From: Marininema halotolerans
Lineage (GTDB): Bacteria; Bacillota; Bacilli; Thermoactinomycetales; DSM-45169
NCBI RefSeq assembly: GCF_900116235.1
Contig: NZ_FPAA01000016.1
Coordinates: 1-56,968, forward strand
DNA: 56,968 bases
Reading direction: 5' to 3'
Positions 8,151-16,067 of this stretch are shown here, in pieces; position 1 is the stretch's first letter, and every line of letters starts with the position of its first letter. The notes below the pieces were generated by a model, which was given only the letters and a program-made list of their open reading frames with translations, was not told where the DNA came from and ran no database searches. The position numbers and the translations under genes are program-made.

Positions 8151-9509
8151 TTAGGATAACGGTATCAGAATTTGCACCTGAGTCCCCTCACCCAGTCGAC
8201 TATCAATCTTAATTTCTCCCCCATGTACTTGGAGAATCCGTTGGGCAATCGATAACCCCAAGCCACTTCCAACCGGTTGCTTTCCCCGAACTTGTCTCGA
8301 TCGATAAAATCGATCCAATACCCTGGAAAGATCACGCTTTGCAATGCCCACACCGTGATCTCGGACCGTTAAACTTGCCACATCACCCGCCACATTCCAT
8401 ATGACGTCAACCGATCCTTCTTCCGAATATTTATGGGCATTGTCCAACAGGATATCGATGATCTCTTCCCAATCTAAACGAAGAATAGGAAAGTAAACGG
8501 GCTCTAACTTTCCGCTCAATGTCACGTTCCGAGGTGAAAAGACTGGAATCCATCGACTGACTCGTTGTTGTAACACTTCCACTAGGTCAATCGCATCCGT
8601 ACTGGGTAGGTGATCACTTTCACGGCGAGCGAGGCTAAGCAATTTCCCTGTCATTGCCTCCATCCGATCCGTTTCCTGATTGATTGCATCCAATGCTTCC
8701 TTTAATACTTCAGGGTTTTCTTTTCCCCATCGATTGAGAAGATTGACATATCCACGGATAACAGCCACCGGGGTTTTTAATTCATGGGAGGCATCTGCTG
8801 TAAAACGCCGCTGTTGTTCAATCAACCGATAAATCCGATCCAATAGACGATTAAAGGTACGAGTAAGTTCTTCAATTTCGTCCCCTGTAGAAGGAACTTC
8901 CAGTCGACTATCCAATCGTGCAGGATCCAGTTCCCTCACCGTTCTCGTAATTTTCTTTATAGGATGGAAGGCAACTCGAGCCATTACATGTCCACCTACG
9001 GCCACAATCACCAGTAAGATGGAGGAGCCAATGGTAAGAGCTAAAAGCATGGTATCCAGGTATCGGTTTAAGGACGTAAAATCTGTATAAAGTTCTACCC
9101 GCCCATTACTGATTCCTTTTAGTGGGCGAGCCAAGACCGATACTTGTTTTTCATGATTACTATACACTTCAGTAATTTGACGTCGTTGATCTTTTTCTTG
9201 CAGAAAATAATGTGAAGAGATCCCCTGATTCACTTGCCACTCCACATTGCCATCAATCGTTACACGAATGGCTTGTCCATCATCAACAAATGGACTCACC
9301 CACTCCGGAAACTGATCTTTTAACCGCTTTCTGTCTACTCGCTCCTGTTTATACATTCCCGCCAAAGTCGCAATTTTTTGTTGTAAAACACGTTGCTCGG
9401 TTTCAATAATCATGTTCGCAAAAAGCTGATACACAAAGACGTGGAAAAGTCCCAGAATGATTAATAACGAAATCGCCGACAGTAGAGTGAGTCTCCACTT
9501 AATCGGCAT
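8151..9509 (-). CDS. Sensor histidine kinase (EnvZ/ArlS class)
   Basis: A 452-residue membrane kinase. Two membrane segments (about residues 8-30 and 155-178) enclose an extracytoplasmic sensor of about 120 residues. A HAMP linker follows, then the H-box DASHELKTP with phosphoacceptor His242, then an ATP-binding domain with N-box (DNAHKYS), G1 (DHGVGI) and G2 (GSGLGLSI). Its start overlaps the response regulator stop by 11 bases, so the pair is translationally coupled. The signal is unknown. Confidence 0.93.
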   Translation of the reverse strand: MPIKWRLTLLSAISLLIILGLFHVFVYQLFANMIIETEQRVLQQKIATLAGMYKQERVDRKRLKDQFPEWVSPFVDDGQAIRVTIDGNVEWQVNQGISSHYFLQEKDQRRQITEVYSNHEKQVSVLARPLKGISNGRVELYTDFTSLNRYLDTMLLALTIGSSILLVIVAVGGHVMARVAFHPIKKITRTVRELDPARLDSRLEVPSTGDEIEELTRTFNRLLDRIYRLIEQQRRFTADASHELKTPVAVIRGYVNLLNRWGKENPEVLKEALDAINQETDRMEAMTGKLLSLARRESDHLPSTDAIDLVEVLQQRVSRWIPVFSPRNVTLSGKLEPVYFPILRLDWEEIIDILLDNAHKYSEEGSVDVIWNVAGDVASLTVRDHGVGIAKRDLSRVLDRFYRSRQVRGKQPVGSGLGLSIAQRILQVHGGEIKIDSRLGEGTQVQILIPLS

Positions 9510-10203
9510 CGTCTAGCCCTCGAATCACATAACCTACTCCACGGACCGTCTCAATCAAATCCGTCACACCTGCCTGGGACAATTTATTACGCAAATACCG
9601 GATATACACATCCACTAGATTCGTATCTCCAGTGTAGTCAAATCCCCAAACTTGATCTAAAATTTGTTCTCGGCTCATCACACGGTCTCGATTTTTCATA
9701 AGAAAAACAAAAAGGTCAAATTCCCTTGCAGTTAAGCGCACATCATTTTCATAACAAAGGGCCCGTCGCTGTTCTAACAGCAACCGGCATGGACCATTGA
9801 CCAAAATTTTTCCTTCATTGGGACGCTTTCTTCGTAATAGGGCTCTCACACGGGCAAAAAGCTCCTCAATCGCAAAGGGTTTTGTCATATAATCATCAGC
9901 TCCCGCGTCCAAACCACTGACCCGATCTGGAATGGCATCTCGAGCCGTTAACATAATGATGGGGACACCACTTTCACTGCGGATCCGGCGGCACACTTCC
10001 ACACCGCTTAAATCAGGCAACATCACATCCAGTACAATGATGTCCCACTTCTCCTCCAATGCTCGCTGAAGTCCTACTCTGCCTTCCTGAGCGGTTGTCA
10101 CTGTCCATCCCTCATGAATAAATTCCAACTCTAAAAATCGCGCTAAATTCCCCTCATCTTCGATGATGAGTACTTTTTTCTCCATCGTAATCCCGCCCGT
10201 CAT
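9499..10203 (-). CDS. OmpR-family response regulator
   Basis: 234 residues: receiver domain with phosphoacceptor Asp59 (VLDVMLPD), conserved Thr in MLTAR and Lys in TKPF, and a C-terminal winged helix (TAREFDLFVFL ... VDVYIRYLRNKL ... VRGVGYVI). Partner of the kinase that overlaps its 3' end. The ATG at 10203 follows AAGGGTG; an internal ATG six codons on is possible. A TATAAT -10 lies only 14 bp upstream of the first ATG, so either the leader is very short or the internal start is used. Confidence 0.93.
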   Translation of the reverse strand: MTGGITMEKKVLIIEDEGNLARFLELEFIHEGWTVTTAQEGRVGLQRALEEKWDIIVLDVMLPDLSGVEVCRRIRSESGVPIIMLTARDAIPDRVSGLDAGADDYMTKPFAIEELFARVRALLRRKRPNEGKILVNGPCRLLLEQRRALCYENDVRLTAREFDLFVFLMKNRDRVMSREQILDQVWGFDYTGDTNLVDVYIRYLRNKLSQAGVTDLIETVRGVGYVIRGLDDAD

Positions 10204-10284
10204 CGGTATTCACCCTTATTATACCTTTTTACCGGTTGGGTTGAGATGAGACCTCGATGAGAAAAATACCCATCCACCAATTTT

Positions 10285-10563
10285 TCATCCCATATACCAC
10301 GGATTCAAGGGGGGATAGTTTGGGTTATACGGACCCATCCCATTCCACCCTGGCGAAGGAGTTCCTTGTTCAGGTTCAGGGGGCGTCGTCCGTTGAGGGA
10401 ACTGAGGAATCGGAAAATTAGGAATTAATGGTGGGTGAATGACGGGCGAAGGAATGACAGGAGAGGGAACGGAAGGAATGACCGGCGCCACAAATGGCCG
10501 GACTGCTACATAGGGATCATACTCATAGGTCATCCAAATTTGTTGATATGGATCATAAAACAT
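10285..10563 (-). CDS. Proline/tyrosine-rich small protein in gerP-like cluster
   Basis: 92 residues with no recognised domain. It is rich in Pro, Tyr and Trp, with VIPSP/VIHPP-type repeats and an end like that of spore coat proteins (YNPNYPPLNPWYMG). It is the last gene of the minus-strand gerP-like series, 35 bp after the GerPB-like gene, so a role in the spore coat is plausible. That is inference from composition and neighbours only. Confidence 0.6.
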   Translation of the reverse strand: MFYDPYQQIWMTYEYDPYVAVRPFVAPVIPSVPSPVIPSPVIHPPLIPNFPIPQFPQRTTPPEPEQGTPSPGWNGMGPYNPNYPPLNPWYMG

Positions 10564-10597
10564 GCAAAGCCCTCCCTTATCCTACTGTCAGCACACA

Positions 10598-10852
10598 TCA
10601 AACTTCAGATTGATCCTGCTCAGGTAGCCGTCCTTTCGGGGGTTTTGGATGATTGGTAGGAGGTGAATTTCCTTCTCCAGGGAGTGGGTTACCGCTTTGT
10701 GGAGGCTTCGGTGGCACACCTGGTTGTTGTCCACCTCCCCCTTCTGAAGGTTCAGGTCGTTTAACAAGGAAATTAAGAGTCGTACCAATATTGAGGGATC
10801 CTACATCGGTAATGGATTGTATTTTAATGCCTCGTATGCATATTTGGAACAT
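10598..10852 (-). CDS. GerPB/GerPD-like spore germination protein
   Basis: 84 residues. The first 30 (IRGIKIQSITDVGSLNIGTT) match the pattern of GerPB/GerPD proteins, a short strand followed by (S/N)xxIGxT. The rest is a low-complexity Pro/Gly/Glu tail. Known GerP proteins sit in the inner coat and help nutrient germinants pass to their receptors. The start has GGGAGGG upstream. Which GerP member this is cannot be settled by eye. Confidence 0.6.
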   Translation of the reverse strand: MFQICIRGIKIQSITDVGSLNIGTTLNFLVKRPEPSEGGGGQQPGVPPKPPQSGNPLPGEGNSPPTNHPKPPKGRLPEQDQSEV

Positions 10853-10873
10853 CAGATCCCTCCCATCATGGGG

Positions 10874-11086
10874 TTAAACCACATTGGATTGATCGATCAA
10901 GTCTTGATCATTATAAATCGCTCCGCCTGAATCGCTATTTCGTCCATAGTCCCCAATAACGGATGAGCCACCTACTGATTTTGTATTACTTTCGGTACCA
11001 AGGTTAATCGTGTTTCCCATATTGACAGACGCTGCACCTGAGACACTGGCTATCTTTAGGATGTTGATGTTATTAACTGTTGCCAT
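10874..11086 (-). CDS. GerPA/GerPF-family spore germination protein
   Basis: 70 residues with the family signature: a hydrophobic strand (INILKIASVSG), an asparagine/glycine-rich centre (NMGNTINLG) and VGGSSVIGDYG. The ATG at 11086 is favoured over an ATG six bases upstream that directly abuts the AGGAGGGG site. It is clearly a paralogue of the gene at 11145-11348, so local duplication is likely. The pair would correspond to GerPA and GerPF of the Bacillus gerP operon. Confidence 0.75.
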   Translation of the reverse strand: MATVNNINILKIASVSGAASVNMGNTINLGTESNTKSVGGSSVIGDYGRNSDSGGAIYNDQDLIDQSNVV

Positions 11087-11144
11087 CTTCATCCCCTCCT
11101 GCCAGGCCCGATTTAATGTAAGCGTTCATCCACTGTTCACGAAA

Positions 11145-11348
11145 TTAAACTTGATCGATTACATCGCTATCCAAGTTGTTGTTCGCTTCCAATGTTAAGT
11201 TATTACCAAAATCACCAATTAAGGAAGACCCACCAACACCCTTTTCATTCGATTCTGCACCCACATTGAAGGAACTTCCAAAGTTCATGGATCCTGGTCC
11301 AGATACACTTTGAATCTTTAAATTAAATATGTTATTTAACGTCCCCAT
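11145..11348 (-). CDS. GerPA/GerPF-family spore germination protein
   Basis: 67 residues, very similar in layout to its neighbour: NLKIQSVSGPGSMNFGSSFN followed by VGGSSLIGDFGNN and an acidic tail (SDVIDQV). The ATG at 11348 lies eight bases behind GGAGG; an in-frame GTG upstream is less well placed. It follows the Hsp20-like gene in one minus-strand series. Assigned to the GerPA/GerPF family (small inner-coat proteins required for germinant access). Confidence 0.75.
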   Translation of the reverse strand: MGTLNNIFNLKIQSVSGPGSMNFGSSFNVGAESNEKGVGGSSLIGDFGNNLTLEANNNLDSDVIDQV

Positions 11349-11408
11349 CACTTCCACCTCCCCACCTGCACATCATCCTATGTGTTTGCCTAGGGATATG
11401 TGCCCATA

Positions 11409-11840
11409 TTAGTTATCGGAGATTCGGATTCTTCTTGTACTCGATCCTGCTGCAACCATTGGCAGACGAATTTCTAGCACCCCTTTGCGATAACTTGCTC
11501 GACTCCGTTGACGGATTACCGGTACCCCCAAAGGAATCGTTCGCTCAAAGGATCCCACATGACGCTCGGTTACGATATGTTCTTGTTGTTTATACAAAGT
11601 AGGGATGGTTCCTTTAATAAAAAGTGTCTCTCCTTCTACACGAATATCCACTGCATCAATATTGGCTATTCCTGGTAGATCAATTACGACAATGACTTCA
11701 TTCATGGAATGGATCACATCGGCCTTTGGATGATTCTTGCTTCCCACTCCAGATACCTCAGACCAAAATTCCTCCCCTAAAAATTCGCGAGCCATCTGAC
11801 TCCATTTTTCAAAATTGGGTGGTCTGTTCACCTTTTTCAC
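11409..11840 (-). CDS. Hsp20/alpha-crystallin-like protein, probably spore associated
   Basis: 143 residues with a small heat-shock protein core: an acidic strand (VIVVIDLPGI), VRVEGETLFIKGTI-like strands and the C-terminal part RKGVLEIRLP, although the classic A-x-x-x-n-GvL motif is partly altered (ASYRKGVLEIRLP). Bacillus spore coats contain Hsp20-like proteins (CotM, CotP). Here the gene heads a gerP-like series and is divergent from gerPC, so mother-cell expression is a reasonable inference. Confidence 0.75.
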   Translation of the reverse strand: MKKVNRPPNFEKWSQMAREFLGEEFWSEVSGVGSKNHPKADVIHSMNEVIVVIDLPGIANIDAVDIRVEGETLFIKGTIPTLYKQQEHIVTERHVGSFERTIPLGVPVIRQRSRASYRKGVLEIRLPMVAAGSSTRRIRISDN

Positions 11841-11865
11841 CCCTTTATAAAGACCCGATCATCTG

Positions 11866-11896
11866 TAGTTTATTCCGTCATTCGCCCATGGGTCAC
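11866..11896 (-). promoter_or_regulatory. Candidate mother-cell (SigK-type) promoter for the Hsp20-gerP series
   Basis: The minus strand reads AATAAACTA at 11866-11874, close to the SigK -10 (CATANNNTA), with an AC -35 core in GTGACC (11891-11896) 17 bp upstream. The gerP operon of Bacillus subtilis is SigK dependent. A weak but position-appropriate match. Confidence 0.3.
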
Positions 11897-11931
11897 TGTC
11901 CTGTATCATTTCTCTCATCAATGATCATAAT

Positions 11932-11962
11932 GGCATCTATTTGTTGTGCTGCCCCATATACT
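11932..11962 (+). promoter_or_regulatory. Candidate SigE/SigK-type promoter for gerPC
   Basis: GGCATCTA (11932-11939) and CATATACT (11955-11962), spaced 15 bp, match the SigE consensus (GKCATATT, 14-15 bp, CATACAMT) at most positions; CATATACTA also fits a SigK -10. It lies 34 bp before the gerPC start, so it is well placed for forespore-engulfing mother-cell expression. Confidence 0.5.
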
Positions 11963-11996
11963 ATAAAGGGAGTGGTTAGTCGGAGGTGAAGGACCG

Positions 11997-12392
11997 TTGT
12001 ATGCGTACCTATGGGATCGAATCAATCAACTACAACAGGAGATCAATGCACTTCGCGAAGAAAATGAAGCCATCCAAAAAAAATTAGATGCAATTGAACC
12101 CTTGAATATTGAGCGTATGGATTATAAAGTACAAGAACTTCATGTACAAACCCTGAGTGGAGCGTTAAACATCGGCCTTACCCTTACTGGTGACGACGAA
12201 AGCATGTTGAAAATGGTAGAGCGGCTTCGAGAGCAAACGGATTCCAATGTGGATCTAGGGTGGAATAATACAGGTGTAAAACCTCCATGGACGGAAGACA
12301 AATCCATTCCTATTACAGAAGAAAGTCCTTTTGATGATCCATCCAATGAAGATACAACGAAAAATAAGAAGAAAAGTGATGATTCGAACTGA
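11997..12392 (+). CDS. gerPC: GerPC-like spore germination protein
   Basis: 131 residues. An N-terminal coiled coil (about residues 6-38) precedes the segment MDYKVQELHVQTLSGALNIGLT, which is diagnostic of GerPC. The C-terminal 30 residues are acidic then Lys-rich and probably disordered. The start is TTG at 11997, 10 bases after GGAGG. In Bacillus, gerPC is inside a single gerPABCDEF operon; here it is transcribed divergently from the other gerP-like genes, with a candidate mother-cell promoter of its own. Confidence 0.75.
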   Translation: MYAYLWDRINQLQQEINALREENEAIQKKLDAIEPLNIERMDYKVQELHVQTLSGALNIGLTLTGDDESMLKMVERLREQTDSNVDLGWNNTGVKPPWTEDKSIPITEESPFDDPSNEDTTKNKKKSDDSN

Positions 12393-12416
12393 TCATCCCT
12401 CTCCTTCTTTTTTATT

Positions 12417-12465
12417 AAAAAACCTTCTTACCGAATCGAAGCGATAGGGTAAGAAGGTTTTTTTT
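12417..12465. terminator. Bidirectional terminator between gerPC and ABC exporter
   Basis: Arms AAAAAACCTTCTTACC and GGTAAGAAGGTTTTTTTT flank a 15-nt loop. It ends gerPC on the plus strand and the ABC-2 permease operon on the minus strand. Confidence 0.9.
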
Positions 12466-12474
12466 ATCCATCAA

Positions 12475-13260
12475 TTAGCTACCTGCTCCACGATAATTTT
12501 TAATACCAAGATTCCATACCATGATCCCAAGGGCGAACCAGAGGAATCCCATCACAGGAGTCAGCATAGCAAAGGTAAGCCAACGATCATCGTGCAAGAG
12601 AAAACTAGCCGGGTAAAAGCCTACAAAAGCAAAGGGCATTAGCCACGTCAGCACAATCTGAATGACTTTGTTATAGATATCAATGGGATATCGACCGTAA
12701 TTCCCTACATTGTACATAATGGGTTGTATATCCGTTTTCGAATCTGAAAAAAGACTGATGCTGGTCAACATGATATACAGCCCGCCATAGATCGCTGCGC
12801 CACCCAACGCAAAAAGAAGGAATAGCAATGGATCATACCAATGAAATTGCAAATCCATTTCCCAGGAGGCCCAACCCATCACTGCCATCCCTGTTAAAGC
12901 ACCACTCAAGGACTCAGGTGTCATCGTTTCCATCATGACTTGAAAGAGACTATGGACTGGGCGTGTCAGAACGCGATCCAACTCCCCTTTAATAATGTAG
13001 CGTTCGTTAAACTCCCACAGGTTGAAAAAGGCTGCAAAAATCGAGAAGGGGACGAGAAAATATCCATAAATAAAAATCACTTCTTCGCGGGACCAACTAG
13101 AAAGATGTGTCGTGTGATTAAAAACAACCAAAATAAACACTAGATTGACTGTCTGAAACATGATATCCGTGACCATTTGAACAAAAAAATCACTACGATA
13201 CTGAAGCCGCGTCTTAACATATTGCATGAAATAATCGATAAAAAGCTTACTTGTCGTCAT
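12475..13260 (-). CDS. ABC-2 type permease subunit (second)
   Basis: 261 residues with about six membrane segments, e.g. VNLVFILVVFNH, LFLLFALGGAAIYGGLYIML and MLTPVMGFLWFALGIMVW. The motif GELDRVLTRPVHSLFQ between helices 2 and 3 is typical of the DUF990/ABC2_membrane_6 families. It is one of two permease genes following the ATPase at 14054-15061. The trio forms an ABC exporter of unknown substrate. Ribosome site GGGAGGG upstream; six bases separate it from the previous gene. Confidence 0.85.
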   Translation of the reverse strand: MTTSKLFIDYFMQYVKTRLQYRSDFFVQMVTDIMFQTVNLVFILVVFNHTTHLSSWSREEVIFIYGYFLVPFSIFAAFFNLWEFNERYIIKGELDRVLTRPVHSLFQVMMETMTPESLSGALTGMAVMGWASWEMDLQFHWYDPLLFLLFALGGAAIYGGLYIMLTSISLFSDSKTDIQPIMYNVGNYGRYPIDIYNKVIQIVLTWLMPFAFVGFYPASFLLHDDRWLTFAMLTPVMGFLWFALGIMVWNLGIKNYRGAGS

Positions 13261-13266
13261 TTCTAC

Positions 13267-14061
13267 TTACCCTCCCTGTACAACCAGTCGCCGGCGAGCA
13301 CTCAACCACAACAGACGGATAGGCACCCAGAGGAGTACAGTCCAGATCAGTTGTACCTCCAAAAAAGAAATAACTTCTGTCAAAGAAATCCCCTTTGCCA
13401 AAATGGAGCTGGGTACATAACTGATCCCCTGAAAGGGGAGATAAACTAAAATGTTCTTAGCCCATTCCGGAAAAAACGTAATGGGAATCACTAATCCTGA
13501 CAATAAGTCGATAATCACCCGCTTGGCACGGATCATCCCCATATTATTCAGAATGAAAAATGCCATTAAACCAGTTAAGACGTTAAGTTGTGTATTAATG
13601 ATGAACCCTAAGAAAAGGCTGATTGCAAACCATCCCCATTGGGACATATCACTAGGTAAGTGAATGGGAAAAACCAGAGAAACAATGATCATTCCCGGTA
13701 CACTAAACAATAACAAGCGAAATATCCCTTCCCCTAGCCCTTGAAACCCTTTTCCTAACAAATAACTATAGGGACGAATCAATTGCACTGCCACTGTCCC
13801 ATCTCGAATTTCCTGGGCAATTTCACGATCTAAGTTATTAAAGTAAAAGGCACGAGACATCCATGCTACAGCGACATAGGTTGCCATTTGAACCGCCGTC
13901 GTACCATTAATGGAGGTTTGATCACCATAAATCGCCATCCACAGAAAATAGTACACGCCTATATTTAAACTATAAATGATAATGCCGCTATAATAATTGA
14001 CACGGTAAGCTAACATCATCAAAAAGCGAAGGCGCATTAATTCCACATACTTCTCAAGCAT
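13267..14061 (-). CDS. ABC-2 type permease subunit (first)
   Basis: 264 residues with six predicted membrane helices and the conserved loop EIRDGTVAVQLIRPYSYLLG, the counterpart of the loop in the companion permease. The start MLEKYVELMRLRF at 14061 lies behind AGGAGGG and overlaps the ATPase stop by eight bases, so the two are coupled. The two permeases probably form a heterodimeric pore. Confidence 0.85.
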   Translation of the reverse strand: MLEKYVELMRLRFLMMLAYRVNYYSGIIIYSLNIGVYYFLWMAIYGDQTSINGTTAVQMATYVAVAWMSRAFYFNNLDREIAQEIRDGTVAVQLIRPYSYLLGKGFQGLGEGIFRLLLFSVPGMIIVSLVFPIHLPSDMSQWGWFAISLFLGFIINTQLNVLTGLMAFFILNNMGMIRAKRVIIDLLSGLVIPITFFPEWAKNILVYLPFQGISYVPSSILAKGISLTEVISFLEVQLIWTVLLWVPIRLLWLSARRRLVVQGG

Positions 14062-15061
14062 TGGGTACACCCTCCTGATAGATACGGCGCACAATATCCT
14101 CCGTCGTCGCCTCCTCAATTCGGATCTCCTTCACAGAAGCGTGAGGAACTACCCTGGAAAGCACTTCGGAAACCGAAGGGTTATCACCCGTGAGGAGAAC
14201 ACGATAACACCGATCCCCAACATGTTGCCATTCTGCTGTGATATCCTTTGTAAACCCTTGTAAGGTCGTGAGATCCCACTCCTCTTCTAACTCTAAATAG
14301 AGCCGTGGCCCACCTCCCCATTGCCTCGATAATTCGGTCAACCCTCCATCATATATAATTGTTCCTTTATCTAACATCACGACACGATGGCATAACGCTT
14401 CAATATCTGATAAATCGTGGGTAGTCAACAAGATCGTCGTCCCATACTCCTGATTAATTTGCTTTAAAAACCGGCGAATATTTTCCTTGACCAATACATC
14501 CAAACCAATCGTTGGCTCATCAAGAAACAATAAACTCGGCTGATGAAGCAATGCTGCCGCCAGCTCACAACGCATTCGTTGACCGAGGGATAATTTACGT
14601 ACGGGTTGTTCGAGTAGGGGACCCATCTCGAGCACTTCCGTTAGACGATCCAGGTGTGCATGATACTTTTCATCAGGAATTCCATACAATTTTTTTAATA
14701 AACGAAAGGACTCACGAACCGCAAGATCCCACCATAGTTGACTACGTTGACCAAACACAACACCAATTGTACGTACAAACTGTTCTCGTTCTCGATGGGG
14801 ATCAAAGCCATTCACTTTTAACTCCCCTGCAGTGGGTTGCAATATCCCGGTTAACATCTTAATGGTTGTTGATTTTCCTGCTCCATTTTCACCGATATAA
14901 CCAACAATCTCACCTGATTGAATACCAAGGTCAATTTCGTCCACCGCGCGGATGGTACGATACTTTCGATCAAATAAATCTCGAAAAGCTCCTTTCATAC
15001 CTTCGCGGCTTTGGACGATTTTAAAATCCTTAGTTAAACCCCGAGCTTCAATACTCAACAT
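14054..15061 (-). CDS. ABC transporter ATPase with C-terminal extension
   Basis: 335 residues. Walker A GENGAGKST, an unusual Q-loop region (VVFGQRSQLWWDL, typical of this exporter subfamily), signature LSLGQRMR, Walker B LLFLDEPTIGLD and the H-loop TTHD. About 75 residues after the nucleotide-binding domain form an extra C-terminal domain. The ATG at 15061 follows GAGGTGG. It drives the two downstream permeases. Expression may be controlled by the structured leader at 15098-15222. Confidence 0.9.
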   Translation of the reverse strand: MLSIEARGLTKDFKIVQSREGMKGAFRDLFDRKYRTIRAVDEIDLGIQSGEIVGYIGENGAGKSTTIKMLTGILQPTAGELKVNGFDPHREREQFVRTIGVVFGQRSQLWWDLAVRESFRLLKKLYGIPDEKYHAHLDRLTEVLEMGPLLEQPVRKLSLGQRMRCELAAALLHQPSLLFLDEPTIGLDVLVKENIRRFLKQINQEYGTTILLTTHDLSDIEALCHRVVMLDKGTIIYDGGLTELSRQWGGGPRLYLELEEEWDLTTLQGFTKDITAEWQHVGDRCYRVLLTGDNPSVSEVLSRVVPHASVKEIRIEEATTEDIVRRIYQEGVPNA

Positions 15062-15097
15062 ATATTCCACCTCAACTTCCCTTCTCACTCATCCAGC

Positions 15098-15124
15098 AAA
15101 AAAGCACCCCACAAAAGGGATGCT
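15098..15124 (-). terminator. Intrinsic terminator in the exporter leader (possible attenuator)
   Basis: On the minus strand AGCATCCC / GGGGTGCT closes a TTTTGT loop and is followed by TTTTTT. It sits between the candidate promoter (15223-15250) and the ATPase start, so transcription must read through it. Upstream in the same RNA, CCCCCAC (near 15136-15144) could pair with GTGGGG of the terminator, giving an alternative fold. Looks like an attenuator or riboswitch expression platform; the ligand class is not recognised. Confidence 0.6.
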
Positions 15125-15222
15125 CTCCACCGATAAAAGTGGGGGCGTGATCAAATGTGTGATTCCGCTTATATGCACTTCTACCCTCTTCGTTACCGTG
15201 CTCAAAACATTCACCTTATCAT

Positions 15223-15250
15223 ATCATAATCCGTCGCCAAAAAAATACAA
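15223..15250 (-). promoter_or_regulatory. Candidate promoter of the ABC exporter operon
   Basis: TTGTAT (15245-15250), 16 bp, TATGAT (15223-15228) on the minus strand. A second TATGAT overlaps five bases downstream. The -35 lies in the T tract of the spo0M terminator, an economical arrangement. It would give a leader of about 150 nt including the attenuator-like hairpin. Confidence 0.4.
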
Positions 15251-15274
15251 AGCAACAGGAGCCCTGTTGCTTTG
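15238..15274 (-). terminator. Terminator of the spo0M pair
   Basis: CAAAGCAACAGG / CCTGTTGCTTTG stem with a GCT loop and a following T-rich tail on the minus strand, 13 bp past the stop at 15287. Confidence 0.88.
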
Positions 15275-15286
15275 AGAAAAATAGGA

Positions 15287-16048
15287 TTAGTGCGCATGGC
15301 GACGGATTAATTCTTCCAACTTCTTTTGTAGCTCTTCCGTTCCTCCAACAACATCCTGTTCATGAACAGTGAGCCGAAGAGTGCGATGATCTAAGTCCAA
15401 TGCTTCTTCTAATGAACTCATGAGATCCGTTGCCTTTCGATCCAATTGAAGGATGACTTCAATCTCCTTCTCTCCTATGTAAAACATAACCTCAACTTCA
15501 TCAAGCACCCCACTTAGATCACCCGTTGGCCTAAATTCAAATTCTTGGATAAATGGATGACGAGAATAATAATTTTCAAATTCAAAATCGATATCGACTA
15601 ATTGAAACCCTACTTTTTCCACAGCAGAAAGTACCTTCTCAATCAACGGATGAGGCAAGACTTCAATTCCATCGGTATCATCTGGATCAATTGCTCGCTT
15701 AATATCTAACCCTGTCTTTAGATAGACTGGACACCCTCCAGTCGTAACCGGAGTATCAAAGGGTAGACGAAAATCAAAGGGAATCACCCGGGTTTCACGA
15801 GGAGCAATGGTAAATACCTCTGAAAGACGATACTCTTCCATCACATATTCCTGTTGATTACGCTCATGATGGTAGAGAACAACAAGATAGAGATAGATTT
15901 CATCAATTTCTTGATCTACTTGTCCACCTTGAATATATACTTCGCCCTCAATATAATCTCCCTGCCGATACTGGGTCTGCTTTAAACGGGTATCGACCTT
16001 CGCATTACCCACTCCTAAGCTAGCCAGCGTTTTTGTAAAGATCGACAT
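15287..16048 (-). CDS. spo0M: Spo0M-like sporulation control protein
   Basis: 253 residues with the arrestin-like Spo0M fold signature: MSIFTKTLASLGVGNAKVDTRL at the start (quoted here in part), then GGCPVYLKTGLDIKRAIDP in the middle. It is a cytoplasmic protein known in Bacillus subtilis to affect sporulation and the cell cycle. The C-terminal 60 residues are acidic and differ from the paralogue next to it. The start follows a G-rich ribosome site. One of two tandem copies. Confidence 0.9.
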   Translation of the reverse strand: MSIFTKTLASLGVGNAKVDTRLKQTQYRQGDYIEGEVYIQGGQVDQEIDEIYLYLVVLYHHERNQQEYVMEEYRLSEVFTIAPRETRVIPFDFRLPFDTPVTTGGCPVYLKTGLDIKRAIDPDDTDGIEVLPHPLIEKVLSAVEKVGFQLVDIDFEFENYYSRHPFIQEFEFRPTGDLSGVLDEVEVMFYIGEKEIEVILQLDRKATDLMSSLEEALDLDHRTLRLTVHEQDVVGGTEELQKKLEELIRRHAH

Positions 16049-16067
16049 GATTTACCCCCAGCGTTCA

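Noticed and set aside
15098-15222. T-box or guanidine-type riboswitch in the exporter leader
   Set aside because: No T-box sequence, specifier loop or ykkC core was recognised and the leader is short for a T-box; only the attenuator layout is claimed.
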